Part shown: positions 47,562-56,260 of the stretch, one piece after another | How positions within the stretch are numbered: the stretch's first letter is position 1 | Layout: every line of letters begins with the position of its first letter | Origin: CAWDAQ01 sp963800325 | GTDB lineage: Bacteria > Actinomycetota > Actinomycetes > Actinomycetales > Dermatophilaceae | Length of the DNA: 64,000 bases | Assembly (NCBI GenBank): GCA_963800325.1 | Contig: CAWDAQ010000002.1 | Span: forward strand, 1-64,000 | Direction of reading: 5' to 3' | The notes under the pieces: generated by a model | What the model was told of the DNA's origin: nothing | Seen by the model: only the letters and a program-made list of their open reading frames with translations | Databases searched by the model: none | Position numbers and translations under genes: made by a program

Positions 47562-48665
47562 GTGGTCCGCATCCCCGGCCTGCGCCGCTCGCCCGGGCAC
47601 GACGCTGCCTCCGCCGAGGCCAGGGCCGAGGGTCGGGCGCCCAGCGCCGCACCCCGTGGCGCCCCCGCCCCCCACGGGCAGGCGGTGCCCGCGCCGGCCG
47701 GGTCGCCGGCGACCGGACCCGACCTCAGCGTCGACCTCGCCGGGCGCGTCCTGCCCCACCCCCTCATGACGGCCTCCGGCTGCGCCGCGAACGGCCGCGA
47801 GCTCCACCGGTTCCTCGACGTCGCCGCGCTCGGCGCGTTCGTGACGAAGTCGGTCAAGGCCGACCCGGTCTCGGGCCGGGGCACTCCCCGGATGGCCGAG
47901 ACCCCGTCCGGGATGCTCAACTCCATCGGGCTGCAGGGGCCGGGCGTGCACGCCTTCGTCGAGCAGGACCTTCCCTGGCTGCGCTCGGTCGGGGCCCGGG
48001 TCGTGGTCTCGGTCGCCGGCGGCACCGCCGAGGAGTTCGCCGAGGTCGTCCGGGTCCTCGGCGCGAGCGAGGCGGCCGACTGCGTCGTCGCCGTCGAGGT
48101 CAACATCTCCTGCCCGAACGTCGCCGACCGCGGCCTCGTGTTCGCCTGCGACCCGGTCGCCTCCGCCCGGGTGCTCGACCTCGTCCGTGCCGAGGCGCCC
48201 GCCGGGGTGCCCGTCCTCGCCAAGCTCAGCCCCGACGTCACCGACGTCGTCGAGGTCGCCGCCGCCTGCCTCGCCGCGGGGGCCCACGGACTGACGATGA
48301 TCAACACCCTGCTCGGGATGTCCGTCGACACCGAGCTGCTCCGGCCCCGCCTCGCGGGGGTCACCGGGGGGCTGTCCGGCCCCGCGGTCCGTCCGGTCGC
48401 GGTCCGCGCCGTGTGGCAGGTCACGGCGGCGATGCGGGCCGGCGCGCTGCCGACCGTCCCCGTCGTCGGGGTCGGCGGGGTGCGCACCGGCGCCGACGCC
48501 CTCGAGCTCGTCGCCGCCGGCGCGAGCGCCGTGCAGGTGGGCACGGCGACGTTCAACGACCCGACCGCGCCGCTGCGGGTCCGCGACGAGCTCGCCGTGC
48601 TCCTCGCCGGCCACGGCCTCTCGCTGCGCGAGGCCGTCGGGATCGCCCACGAGCGGGGGGCCTGA
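47562..48665 (+). CDS. pyrD: dihydroorotate dehydrogenase, class 1B catalytic subunit
   Basis: 367 aa. FMN barrel: LMTASGCAANGRE, VTKSVKADP, NSIGLQGPG, VNISCPN (catalytic Cys of class 1), and GVGGVRTGADALELVAAGAS. Adjacent PyrK supports class 1B (NAD-linked). The first ~50 residues are an Ala/Pro/Arg-rich extension absent from typical members (~300-310 aa). GTG begins at the base after the pyrK stop. M. tuberculosis instead uses a class 2 PyrD elsewhere. Confidence 0.95.
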   Translation: MVRIPGLRRSPGHDAASAEARAEGRAPSAAPRGAPAPHGQAVPAPAGSPATGPDLSVDLAGRVLPHPLMTASGCAANGRELHRFLDVAALGAFVTKSVKADPVSGRGTPRMAETPSGMLNSIGLQGPGVHAFVEQDLPWLRSVGARVVVSVAGGTAEEFAEVVRVLGASEAADCVVAVEVNISCPNVADRGLVFACDPVASARVLDLVRAEAPAGVPVLAKLSPDVTDVVEVAAACLAAGAHGLTMINTLLGMSVDTELLRPRLAGVTGGLSGPAVRPVAVRAVWQVTAAMRAGALPTVPVVGVGGVRTGADALELVAAGASAVQVGTATFNDPTAPLRVRDELAVLLAGHGLSLREAVGIAHERGA

Positions 48666-48669
48666 GCCC

Positions 48670-49614
48670 GTGCCGACCACCCCGGGCCCGGCCCCGGACC
48701 CCGCCGCGACGCCCAGCGAGCCCGGCACGCCCACCACGACACCCGTTGCCACGCCGGCCTTCGGTGCCCGGCTCGCGGCCGCGATGGCCGATGTCGGCCC
48801 GCTCTGCGTCGGGATCGACCCCCACCCGGCCCTGCTCGAGCAGTGGGGCCTGCCGCACGACGCCGGCGGCCTGAGGTCGTTCGCGCTGACGTGCGCCGAG
48901 GCGTTCGTCGGGGTCGCCGCCGCCGTCAAGCCGCAGGCGGCGTTCTTCGAGGAGCACGGCGCCGAGGGCGTCGCGGTGCTCGAGGAGGTGCTCGCGGCGA
49001 TCGCCGCGAGCGGCACGCTGAGCATCCTCGACGTCAAGCGCGGCGACGTCGGCTCGACGATGGCCGGCTACGCCCGGGCCTACCTGTCCGACGCCTCGCC
49101 GCTGCGCGCCGACGCGGTGACGCTCAGCCCCTACCTCGGCTTCGGATCGCTCGCCCCGGCCCTGGAGACCGCGGCCGCGACGGGGCGGGGCGCGTTCGTC
49201 CTCGCCCTGACCTCGAACCCCGAGGGGGCCGCGGTCCAGCACGCCGTCCGGGACGGACGCAGCGTCGCCCGGCACGTCGTCGACGGGGTGGCCGCCGAGA
49301 ACGCGCCCGCCCGCGCCCGGGGGGAGCTCGGCAGCGTCGGGCTCGTCGTCGGAGCGACCGTGGGGTCCGCCGTGGCCGACCTCGGGCTCGACCTCGCCGG
49401 CGCCGGTGGCCCGCTGCTCGCCCCCGGGATCGGGGCCCAGGGCGCGACCGGGGAGGACGCGCGGGCCGTGTTCGGGGCCGCCGCCGGCCGGGTGCTCGCG
49501 AGCTCCAGCCGCGAGGTGCTCTCCGCCGGGCCGTCGGCGACCGACCTGCGCCGGCGGTGCGCCGACGTCGCAGCCGGTCTCGGGCGGGCGCTCGGCACCG
49601 GAGCAGGCGGCTGA
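48670..49614 (+). CDS. pyrF: orotidine 5'-phosphate decarboxylase, mycobacterial type
   Basis: 314 aa, type 2 family (longer than the E. coli form). The active site is SILDVKRGDVGST (Lys/Asp charge network); also CVGIDPHPALLEQWGL and APGIGAQGAT. It makes UMP. About 30 Pro/Thr residues precede the core. Last gene of the pyr operon; mihF has its own promoter after 169 bases. Confidence 0.96.
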   Translation: MPTTPGPAPDPAATPSEPGTPTTTPVATPAFGARLAAAMADVGPLCVGIDPHPALLEQWGLPHDAGGLRSFALTCAEAFVGVAAAVKPQAAFFEEHGAEGVAVLEEVLAAIAASGTLSILDVKRGDVGSTMAGYARAYLSDASPLRADAVTLSPYLGFGSLAPALETAAATGRGAFVLALTSNPEGAAVQHAVRDGRSVARHVVDGVAAENAPARARGELGSVGLVVGATVGSAVADLGLDLAGAGGPLLAPGIGAQGATGEDARAVFGAAAGRVLASSSREVLSAGPSATDLRRRCADVAAGLGRALGTGAGG

Positions 49615-49711
49615 CGGTCCCGGGACGGGCGGTACGCGCGTGCCCCGCGGCGCGGGCCGAGACCCCCGTCACCACCGGCCTGTCACCGGTTCCACCCGTG
49701 GCCGGGTGAAG

Positions 49712-49717
49712 TACAGT
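49712..49717 (+). promoter_or_regulatory. probable -10 for mihF-gmk-rpoZ-coaBC
   Basis: TACAGT in the 169-base gap after pyrF, about 67 bases before GTG 49784. GC-rich complementary blocks (GGGGTCCCCGGACCGGGGA near 49720-49739) follow at the expected start of the transcript. Confidence 0.45.
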
Positions 49718-49783
49718 GAGGGGGTCCCCGGACCGGGGAGACGGCGCCGACGCCGGATCGCAGACGAGGCTCGAGGAGCAACC

Positions 49784-50101
49784 GTGGCACTTCCGCCGCT
49801 GACACCGGAGCAGAGGGCAGCCGCCCTCGAGAAGGCCGCAGTGGCCCGCCGCGAGCGCGCTGCGGTGAAGAACCGGCTCAAGTACGCGCAGGGCTCCATC
49901 GCCGACGTCATCGAGGACGGCAAGACCAACGACGTCATCGGGAAGATGAAGGTCTCGGCGCTGCTGGAGTCGATGCCCGGCGTGGGTCGGGTGCGGGCCA
50001 AGCAGATCATGGCCGAGGTGGGCATCTCCGAGAGCCGTCGCGTGCGCGGGCTCGGGGCGAACCAGATCCAGGCGCTCCTGGTGCGCTTCGGCCAGGAGTG
50101 A
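49784..50101 (+). CDS. mihF: actinobacterial integration host factor mIHF
   Basis: 105 aa. The C-terminal S13-like H2TH fold has LLESMPGVGRVRAKQIMAEV; the long N-terminal helix is ALEKAAVARRERAAVKNRLK. mIHF is a nucleoid-associated protein specific to actinobacteria (Rv1388) and is unrelated to proteobacterial IHF. Strong ribosome site GAGGAG five bases before GTG 49784. Overlaps gmk by GTGA, as in mycobacteria. Confidence 0.95.
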   Translation: MALPPLTPEQRAAALEKAAVARRERAAVKNRLKYAQGSIADVIEDGKTNDVIGKMKVSALLESMPGVGRVRAKQIMAEVGISESRRVRGLGANQIQALLVRFGQE

Positions 50102-50655
50102 CGGCCGGACGCCTCGTCGTCCTCGCCGGCCCCACCGCGGTGGGCAAGGGCACCGTCGCCGCCTACGTTCGCGAGCACTTCCCCGAGGTGTGGCTCTCGG
50201 TGTCGGCGACCACGCGCCCTCCGCGTCCCGGGGAGACCGAGGGCGTGCACTACCACTTCGTCGACGACCCCGAGTTCGAGCGGATGCGCGCCGCGGGGGA
50301 GTTCCTCGAGTGGGCGGTCGTCCACGGCCGCGCGAAGTACGGCACCCCCCGGGCCCCGGTCGAGCAGGCCCTCGCGGAGGGACGGATGCCGCTGCTGGAG
50401 ATCGACCTGCAGGGTGCCCGCCAGGTCCGTGAGACGATGCCCGAGGCGCGGTTCGTCTTCCTCGCCCCCCCGAGCTGGGAGGAGCTCGTCCGCCGCCTCA
50501 CCGGGCGGGGCACCGAGGGGGAGACCGAGCGCGAGCGCCGGCTCGCGACCGCGCGCGTCGAGCTCGCCGCCCAGCGGGAGTTCGACGAGACCGTCGTCAA
50601 CGACGACGTTCGGCGTGCGGCGGACGAGCTCGTATCATTGATGAAGACCCCCTGA
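50098..50655 (+). CDS. gmk: guanylate kinase
   Basis: 185 aa. P-loop GPTAVGKGTVAAYV (the Ser/Gly of the usual loop is Ala-Val), GMP contacts in SVSATTRPPRPGETEGVHYHF, and LLEIDLQGARQVR. Phosphorylates GMP and dGMP. GTG overlaps the mihF stop. Confidence 0.96.
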   Translation: MTAGRLVVLAGPTAVGKGTVAAYVREHFPEVWLSVSATTRPPRPGETEGVHYHFVDDPEFERMRAAGEFLEWAVVHGRAKYGTPRAPVEQALAEGRMPLLEIDLQGARQVRETMPEARFVFLAPPSWEELVRRLTGRGTEGETERERRLATARVELAAQREFDETVVNDDVRRAADELVSLMKTP

Positions 50656-50677
50656 TCCCGACCCCGAGAGGGCTCAC

Positions 50678-50944
50678 GTGTCCGGCACCAAGGCCAACCC
50701 CATCGGCATCACCAACCCGCCGATCGACGACCTCCTGACGAAGGCCGACTCCAAGTACGCGCTCGTCATCTTCAGCGCCAAGCGCGCCCGCCAGATCAAC
50801 GCGTACTACTCCCAGCTCCAGGAGGGCCTGCTGGAGTACGTCGGCCCGCTCGTGGACTCCGAGGTCCACGAGAAGCCGCTCTCGATCGCGCTCCGCGAGA
50901 TCAACGAGGGCCTGCTCACCAGCGAGCCCACCGACGCGTCCTGA
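50678..50944 (+). CDS. rpoZ: RNA polymerase omega subunit
   Basis: 88 aa. GITNPPIDDLLTKADSKYAL and FSAKRARQINAYY are the conserved omega block. It aids folding of the beta-prime subunit. GAGAGGG lies before GTG 50678. Order gmk-rpoZ-coaBC is standard. Confidence 0.96.
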   Translation: MSGTKANPIGITNPPIDDLLTKADSKYALVIFSAKRARQINAYYSQLQEGLLEYVGPLVDSEVHEKPLSIALREINEGLLTSEPTDAS

Positions 50945-50983
50945 CGCCCGCCGACCGGTGACGACCCCGAACGGGAGTCGCTG

Positions 50984-52234
50984 ATGCGCGTCGTCATCGG
51001 GGTCGGCGGCGGGATCGCCGCGTACAAGGTCCCCTCGCTGCTGCGGCTGTTCACCGAGGCCGGCCACGAGGTCACCGTCGTGCCGACCGCGGCGTCGCTG
51101 CGGTTCGTCGGCACCGCGACGTGGGAGGCGCTCTCGGGCCGTCCCGCCCCGACCGAGGTGTGGTCCGACGTGCCACGGGTGCCGCACGTCCGGCTCGGGC
51201 AGGACGCCGACCTCGTCGTCGTCGCCCCCGCGACCGCGGACCTGCTCGCCCGCGCCGCCCACGGCCACGCCGACGACCTGCTCACCTCGACCCTGCTCAC
51301 CGCCCGGTGCCCGGTCGTGCTCGCCCCGGCGATGCACACCGAGATGTGGGAGCACCCCGCCACCCGGGCCAACGTCGAGGTGCTCCGCTCCCGCGGCGTC
51401 CACGTCGTCGAGCCCGCATCGGGACGGCTCACCGGCGCCGACACCGGCGCCGGGCGGCTGCCCGAGCCCGCGGACCTCCACGCCGCCTGCCTCGCCGTCA
51501 TCGACGCCGGCGCCCGCTCGCTCGCCGGCCGGCGCGTCGTCGTCAGCGCCGGCGGCACCCGGGAGCCGCTGGACCCGGTCCGCTTCCTCGGCAACCGGTC
51601 CTCGGGCAAGCAGGGCTACGCCCTCGCCGAGGTCGCCGCCCGGCGGGGGGCCCAGGTCACCCTCGTCGCGGCGAACACCGCGCTGCCCGCCCCCGCCGGG
51701 GTCGACGTCGTCCCCGTCGAGACCGCCGAGCAGCTCGGGGACGCCGTCACGGCGGCGGCCGCCGACGCCGACGTCGTCGTCATGGCCGCCGCGGTCGCCG
51801 ACTTCCGGCCCCGGCAGAGCTCGGTGACGAAGATCAAGAAGACCCACGGCGTCGACGACGCCGAGCAGGGCCAGGTCGTCGAGCTCGTCCGCACCCGCGA
51901 CGTCCTCGCCGGCCTCGTCGCCGACCGCGCCGGAGGTGCCGGCGGTGCCGGAGGTGCCGATCGTGCGGAGCCCGCCAGTCCCGTCATCGTCGGCTTCGCC
52001 GCCGAGACCGGGGACGACACCGGCTCCGTCCTCGACCTCGGCAGGGCCAAGCTCGCCCGGAAGGGCTGCGACCTCCTCGTCGTCAACGAGGTCGGCACCG
52101 AGAAGACCTTCGGCCGCGACGACACCACGGTGCACGTCCTCACCCGCGGCAGCGACGACGTCGTCGACCTCGGCCCGGACACCAAGCGGGCCGTCTCCGC
52201 GGGCGTCTGGGACGCCATCGAGCGGCTGCTCTGA
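50984..52234 (+). CDS. coaBC: bifunctional phosphopantothenoylcysteine decarboxylase / synthetase
   Basis: 416 aa. The FMN flavoprotein CoaC half has GVGGGIAAYKVPSLLR, catalytic His in VRLGQDADL-type region and PAMHTEMWEHPAT. The CoaB half has GGTREPLDPVRFLGNRSSGK (CTP site) and AAAVADFRP. Two steps of coenzyme A synthesis. A 9-bp repeat at 51932-51958 (GGAGGTGCC type, three copies) adds a Gly/Ala linker in the CoaB half. GGGAG before ATG 50984. Confidence 0.96.
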   Translation: MRVVIGVGGGIAAYKVPSLLRLFTEAGHEVTVVPTAASLRFVGTATWEALSGRPAPTEVWSDVPRVPHVRLGQDADLVVVAPATADLLARAAHGHADDLLTSTLLTARCPVVLAPAMHTEMWEHPATRANVEVLRSRGVHVVEPASGRLTGADTGAGRLPEPADLHAACLAVIDAGARSLAGRRVVVSAGGTREPLDPVRFLGNRSSGKQGYALAEVAARRGAQVTLVAANTALPAPAGVDVVPVETAEQLGDAVTAAAADADVVVMAAAVADFRPRQSSVTKIKKTHGVDDAEQGQVVELVRTRDVLAGLVADRAGGAGGAGGADRAEPASPVIVGFAAETGDDTGSVLDLGRAKLARKGCDLLVVNEVGTEKTFGRDDTTVHVLTRGSDDVVDLGPDTKRAVSAGVWDAIERLL

Positions 52235-52241
52235 GGCTCGG

Positions 52242-52247
52242 TAGACT
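52242..52247 (+). promoter_or_regulatory. probable -10 for metK
   Basis: TAGACT eight bases after the coaBC stop; the leader to GTG 52291 would be about 36 bases. No SAM riboswitch is visible. Same hexamer as at 47-52. Confidence 0.4.
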
Positions 52248-52290
52248 CGCCCGAGCGCCCATCCCCGACCCGCCGCCCAGGAGGAGCCTG

Positions 52291-53508
52291 GTGTCCCGTC
52301 TGTTCACTTCCGAGTCCGTGACCGAGGGTCACCCGGACAAGATCTGCGACCAGGTCTCCGACGCGATCCTCGACGGCATGCTCGGGCAGGATCCCCGCAG
52401 CCGGGTCGCCGTCGAGACGATGGTCACGACCGGGCTGGTCCACGTCGCGGGCGAGGTGACGACCGAGGGCTACGTCGACATCCCCTCCATCGTCCGCGAG
52501 ACGGTGCTCGGCATCGGCTACGACTCCTCGACCAAGGGCTTCGACGGCCAGTCCTGCGGTGTGGAGGTCTCGATCGGGCAGCAGAGCCCTGACATCGCCC
52601 AGGGCGTGGACACCGCCTACGAGAGCCGCACCGGCGGGGTCGACCCGCTCGACAAGCAGGGGGCCGGCGACCAGGGGCTCATGTTCGGGTACGCCTGCGA
52701 CGACACCCCCGAGCTCATGCCGCTGCCGATCCACCTCGCCCACCGGCTCAGCCAGCGGCTCTCGCAGGTCCGCAAGAGCGGCGAGCTCGCCTACCTCCGC
52801 CCGGACGGCAAGACCCAGGTCACCATCGAGTACGACGGCGACTCCGCCGTGCGGCTGGACACCCTCGTCCTGTCGACGCAGCACGCCTCCGACGTCTCGC
52901 TGGACGACCTGCTCGCGCCCGACGTCCGCGAGCACGTCTTCACCCCGGTCCTGGAGGAGCTGCTCGACGGCGGCACCAAGCTCGACGTGTCGGGCTACCG
53001 CTCGCTGATCAACCCGACCGGCCGCTTCGAGATCGGCGGCCCGATGGGCGACGCCGGGCTCACCGGCCGGAAGATCATCGTCGACACCTACGGCGGGATG
53101 GCCCGTCACGGGGGCGGCGCGTTCTCCGGCAAGGACCCCTCGAAGGTCGACCGGTCGGCCTCCTACGCGATGCGCTGGGTCGCGAAGAACGTCGTCGCCG
53201 CGGGGCTCGCCCGGCGCTGCGAGGTGCAGGTCGCGTACGCGATCGGCAAGGCGCAGCCGGTCGGGCTCTACGTCGAGACCTTCGGCACCGAGACCGCCCC
53301 CGTCGACCGGATCCAGAAGGCGATCGACGCCGTCTTCGACCTGCGCCCGCTGGCACTCGTCGACGAGCTCGAGCTGCTCCGCCCGATCTACCGCCCCACC
53401 GCGGCCTACGGCCACTTCGGCCGGACCACCGCGGACGGGTACGACAAGCCGTTCACGTGGGAGCGCACCGACCGGGTCGAGGACCTGCAGCGGGCTGTCA
53501 CCGGCTGA
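52291..53508 (+). CDS. metK: S-adenosylmethionine synthetase
   Basis: 405 aa. LFTSESVTEGHPDKICDQVSD is the N-terminal signature; GAGDQGLMFGYAC and GGGAFSGKDPSKVDRSA are the other two. Makes SAM from ATP and methionine. AGGAGG (52279-52284) lies six bases before GTG 52291. priA follows after 15 bases. Confidence 0.97.
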   Translation: MSRLFTSESVTEGHPDKICDQVSDAILDGMLGQDPRSRVAVETMVTTGLVHVAGEVTTEGYVDIPSIVRETVLGIGYDSSTKGFDGQSCGVEVSIGQQSPDIAQGVDTAYESRTGGVDPLDKQGAGDQGLMFGYACDDTPELMPLPIHLAHRLSQRLSQVRKSGELAYLRPDGKTQVTIEYDGDSAVRLDTLVLSTQHASDVSLDDLLAPDVREHVFTPVLEELLDGGTKLDVSGYRSLINPTGRFEIGGPMGDAGLTGRKIIVDTYGGMARHGGGAFSGKDPSKVDRSASYAMRWVAKNVVAAGLARRCEVQVAYAIGKAQPVGLYVETFGTETAPVDRIQKAIDAVFDLRPLALVDELELLRPIYRPTAAYGHFGRTTADGYDKPFTWERTDRVEDLQRAVTG

Positions 53509-53523
53509 CGGGAGACTCCCTGC

Positions 53524-55692
53524 ATGGCCGAGGGGGAGCAGCTCCAGCTCGTCCGGGCGTCGCTGACCGGCGCCCGGCGTCCCCGCCCCGGGTCGGACCC
53601 GCTGGCCGCGGACCGGCCCGTGGCGAGCGTCCTCGTCGACACCGGCCTGCCCCACCTCGACCGGCCGTTCGAGTACCTCGTCCCGGAGCGGTTCGACGAC
53701 GCCGCCCGCCCCGGGGTGCGGGTCAAGGTGCGCTTCGCGGGGAAGGACCGCGACGGGTTCCTGCTCGCGCGCGCCGACGAGGCCGAGCACGAGGGCCGGC
53801 TGAGCCCGCTGCGCCGGGTCGTGTCCGACGAGCCGGTCCTCACCCCCGCGGTGCTCGCCGCCGCCCGTGCGGTCGCCGACCGGTACGCCGGGACCGTGGG
53901 CGACGTCGTCCGGCTCGCCGTGCCGCCGCGGCACGCGCGGGCGGAGGCGGCGCTCCCGCTGCGGCCCGACGGGCCCGGGACCCCGGGGGGGACCCGCGGG
54001 AGCGACGAGCCCGGGGGAGGCGAGATCGACCACGGCTCCGACGGCTCCGACGGCTCCGTCCCGCCCGCCGGGGAGGGAGCGTGGCGGCGCTACCCGGCCG
54101 GTCCCGCGCTGCTGCACCGACTCCGCGCCGGGGAGGCCCCGTGGGCGGCGTGGACCGCCGCCCCCTCGGCCGACCCGGCCGGGGACTGGCCCCGCGCGAT
54201 CGCGGAGGCGGCCGCAGCGGCGCTGTCCGGCGGCCGCGGCAGCGTCCTCGTCCTCCCCGACCGTCGGGACGTCGAACGCGTCGACGCCGCCCTGACCGAC
54301 GTCCTCGGGCGCGGAGGGCACGTCCGGCTCACCGCCGACCAGGGGCCGCAGGCCCGCTACACCGCGTTCCTGAAGGTGCTCCGCGGCCACGTGCGGGTCG
54401 TCGTGGGCACCCGTGCCGCCGCCCTCGCGCCCGTCCGCGACCCGGGCCTGCTGCTGTGCTGGGACGACGGCGACGACCTCCACGAGGAGCCCCGGGCGCC
54501 CTACCCCCACGTCCGCGAGGTCCTGCTCGAGCGCGCCCGGGCCGAGGACGCCGCGCTCGTCGTCGGCGGGTTCTCGAGGACGACCGCCACGGCGGCGCTC
54601 GTCGACGCCGGCACCCTGAAGCCGGTCGCCGCCGAGCGTGCCACGCTGCGCGGCGTCGCCCCCCGGGTCCGCGTGGCCGGGGAGGGGCCGGAGGGGGACC
54701 GCGACCCCGCCGGCCGGGGCGCCCACCTGCCGACGCTGGCGTGGCGCACCGCCAAGGAGGCGCTGCGGGAGGCCCCCGTCCTGGTCCAGGTGCCCCGCCG
54801 GGGCTACCTGCCCGCGGTGTCGTGCCAGGGCTGCCGGGCCCCGGCCCGCTGCACCGCCTGCCACGGCCCGCTCGCCCTCGCCGACCCGGCCGCGCCCCCC
54901 GCGTGCCGCTGGTGCGGGGTGGCCGCCACGCCGTGGACGTGCCCCACGTGCGGGGACCACCGGCTCCGGGCGGCCGTCGTGGGGGCTCGCCGCACCGCCG
55001 AGGAGATCGGGCGCGCCTTCCCCGGGGTCCCGGTCCACACCTCGGGGGCGGGTGCGGTCCTCGAGACCGTCCCCGGCGAGCCGGCGCTCGTCATCGCCAC
55101 GCCGGGCGCCGAGCCGGTCGCCGAGGGCGGGTACGGCGCCGTCCTCCTCCTCGACGCATGGGCGCTGCTCGACCGGCCCAGCCTGCGGGCGGGCGAGGAG
55201 GCGGTCCGGCGGTGGCTGGGAGCCGCGGCGCTGGCGCGCGGCGCGGCCGCCGGCGGTGCCGCGGTGCTCTGCGGCGTTCCCGGGCACACGACCCTGGCCC
55301 CGGTCGAGGCCGTCGTCCGGTGGGACCCGGCGTGGTTCGCCGGGCGGGAGCTCGCCGAGCGCCGCGAGCTCGCGCTCCCCCCCGCGGCGTGGATGGCCCA
55401 GGTCACCGGCTCCCGGCGCGCCCTGGGCGAGGTCGTCGACGCCGTCCACGAGGCCGACCTGCGAACGCCCGTCGAGGTCCTCGGACCGCTGCCGCTGCCG
55501 CCGTCGAGCGCGGCCCGCGGCGGACCCCCGGGCGAGGGCGCCGAGGCTGCGCACCAGGTCCTGCTCCGCGCCCCCCGCGACGAGGCTTCGGCCGTCGCCC
55601 GGCTCCTGGCACGGGCCCGGGCGGCCCGCAGCGCCCGCAAGGAGGCGGACACCGTCCGGGTCCGGGTCGACCCGCCGGAGGTCACCGCCTGA
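53524..55692 (+). CDS. priA: PriA-like primosomal protein N' lacking helicase motifs
   Basis: 722 aa. The N-terminal DNA-binding domain (RPFEYLVPERFDDAARPGVRV) and the eight-cysteine zinc module (CQGCRAPARCTACHGP to CRWCG and CPTCGDH) are clear. The ATPase core has no Walker A GxGKT, and the DEEH motif is replaced by WDDGDD. This is the known actinobacterial state: family annotation treats these proteins as without helicase activity. A variable Gly/Asp/Ser linker occupies about residues 155-190. GGGAG precedes ATG 53524. Confidence 0.92.
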   Translation: MAEGEQLQLVRASLTGARRPRPGSDPLAADRPVASVLVDTGLPHLDRPFEYLVPERFDDAARPGVRVKVRFAGKDRDGFLLARADEAEHEGRLSPLRRVVSDEPVLTPAVLAAARAVADRYAGTVGDVVRLAVPPRHARAEAALPLRPDGPGTPGGTRGSDEPGGGEIDHGSDGSDGSVPPAGEGAWRRYPAGPALLHRLRAGEAPWAAWTAAPSADPAGDWPRAIAEAAAAALSGGRGSVLVLPDRRDVERVDAALTDVLGRGGHVRLTADQGPQARYTAFLKVLRGHVRVVVGTRAAALAPVRDPGLLLCWDDGDDLHEEPRAPYPHVREVLLERARAEDAALVVGGFSRTTATAALVDAGTLKPVAAERATLRGVAPRVRVAGEGPEGDRDPAGRGAHLPTLAWRTAKEALREAPVLVQVPRRGYLPAVSCQGCRAPARCTACHGPLALADPAAPPACRWCGVAATPWTCPTCGDHRLRAAVVGARRTAEEIGRAFPGVPVHTSGAGAVLETVPGEPALVIATPGAEPVAEGGYGAVLLLDAWALLDRPSLRAGEEAVRRWLGAAALARGAAAGGAAVLCGVPGHTTLAPVEAVVRWDPAWFAGRELAERRELALPPAAWMAQVTGSRRALGEVVDAVHEADLRTPVEVLGPLPLPPSSAARGGPPGEGAEAAHQVLLRAPRDEASAVARLLARARAARSARKEADTVRVRVDPPEVTA

Positions 55693-55702
55693 CCGTGACA
55701 CC

Positions 55703-55708
55703 TACACT
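55703..55708 (+). promoter_or_regulatory. probable -10 for leaderless def mRNA
   Basis: TACACT ends six bases before GTG 55715, with no ribosome site, in the 22-base gap after priA. Confidence 0.5.
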
Positions 55709-55714
55709 GTCGGG

Positions 55715-56260
55715 GTGTCCATCCAGCCCATCCGCCTGTTCGGCGACCCGGTCCTGAGGACGCGGGCCGAGCCGGTGCTCGACTTCGACAAGGAGCTCCG
55801 CGGGCTCGTCGCGGACCTCACCGAGACGATGCTCGACGCGCCCGGCGCGGGGCTGGCGGCGCCGCAGATCGGGGTGGGCCTGCGGGTGTTCACGTACAAC
55901 GTCGAGGGCGTCGTGGGCCACCTCGTCAACCCCCGGCTCGAGCTGTCCGAGGAGGAGCAGTGCGGCCCCGAGGGCTGCCTGAGCTTCCCCGGACTCCTCT
56001 TCGACACCCGCCGGGCCCTGCGGGTGGTCGCCCGCGGCCAGGACGTGCACGGCGAGCCGGTGACGATCGAGGGCTCGGACCTCCTCGCCCGGGCGATCCA
56101 GCACGAGACCGACCACCTCGACGGCATCCTGTTCGTCGACCGCCTCGACCCCGACCAGCGCCGGGAGGCGATGCGGGCCGTCCGCGAGGCCGAGTGGTGG
56201 GACGAGACCCCGCCGACGGTCAAGGTCAGCCCGCACCGCACCTTCGGCCTCGGGATGTGA
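55715..56260 (+). CDS. def: peptide deformylase
   Basis: 181 aa. The three motifs are intact: GAGLAAPQIG, EGCLSFPG (metal Cys) and QHETDHLDG (two metal His and catalytic Glu). It removes the formyl group from new proteins and is naturally paired with fmt, which overlaps its stop (GTGA). Confidence 0.97.
   Translation: MSIQPIRLFGDPVLRTRAEPVLDFDKELRGLVADLTETMLDAPGAGLAAPQIGVGLRVFTYNVEGVVGHLVNPRLELSEEEQCGPEGCLSFPGLLFDTRRALRVVARGQDVHGEPVTIEGSDLLARAIQHETDHLDGILFVDRLDPDQRREAMRAVREAEWWDETPPTVKVSPHRTFGLGM

Noticed and set aside
52235..52290. SAM riboswitch before metK
   Set aside because: The gap is only 56 bases and has no SAM-I, SAM-II or SAM-IV core.
51616..55701. 1361-codon open frame antisense to coaBC, metK and priA
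   Set aside because: It crosses three well-supported sense genes; composition is antisense GC noise.
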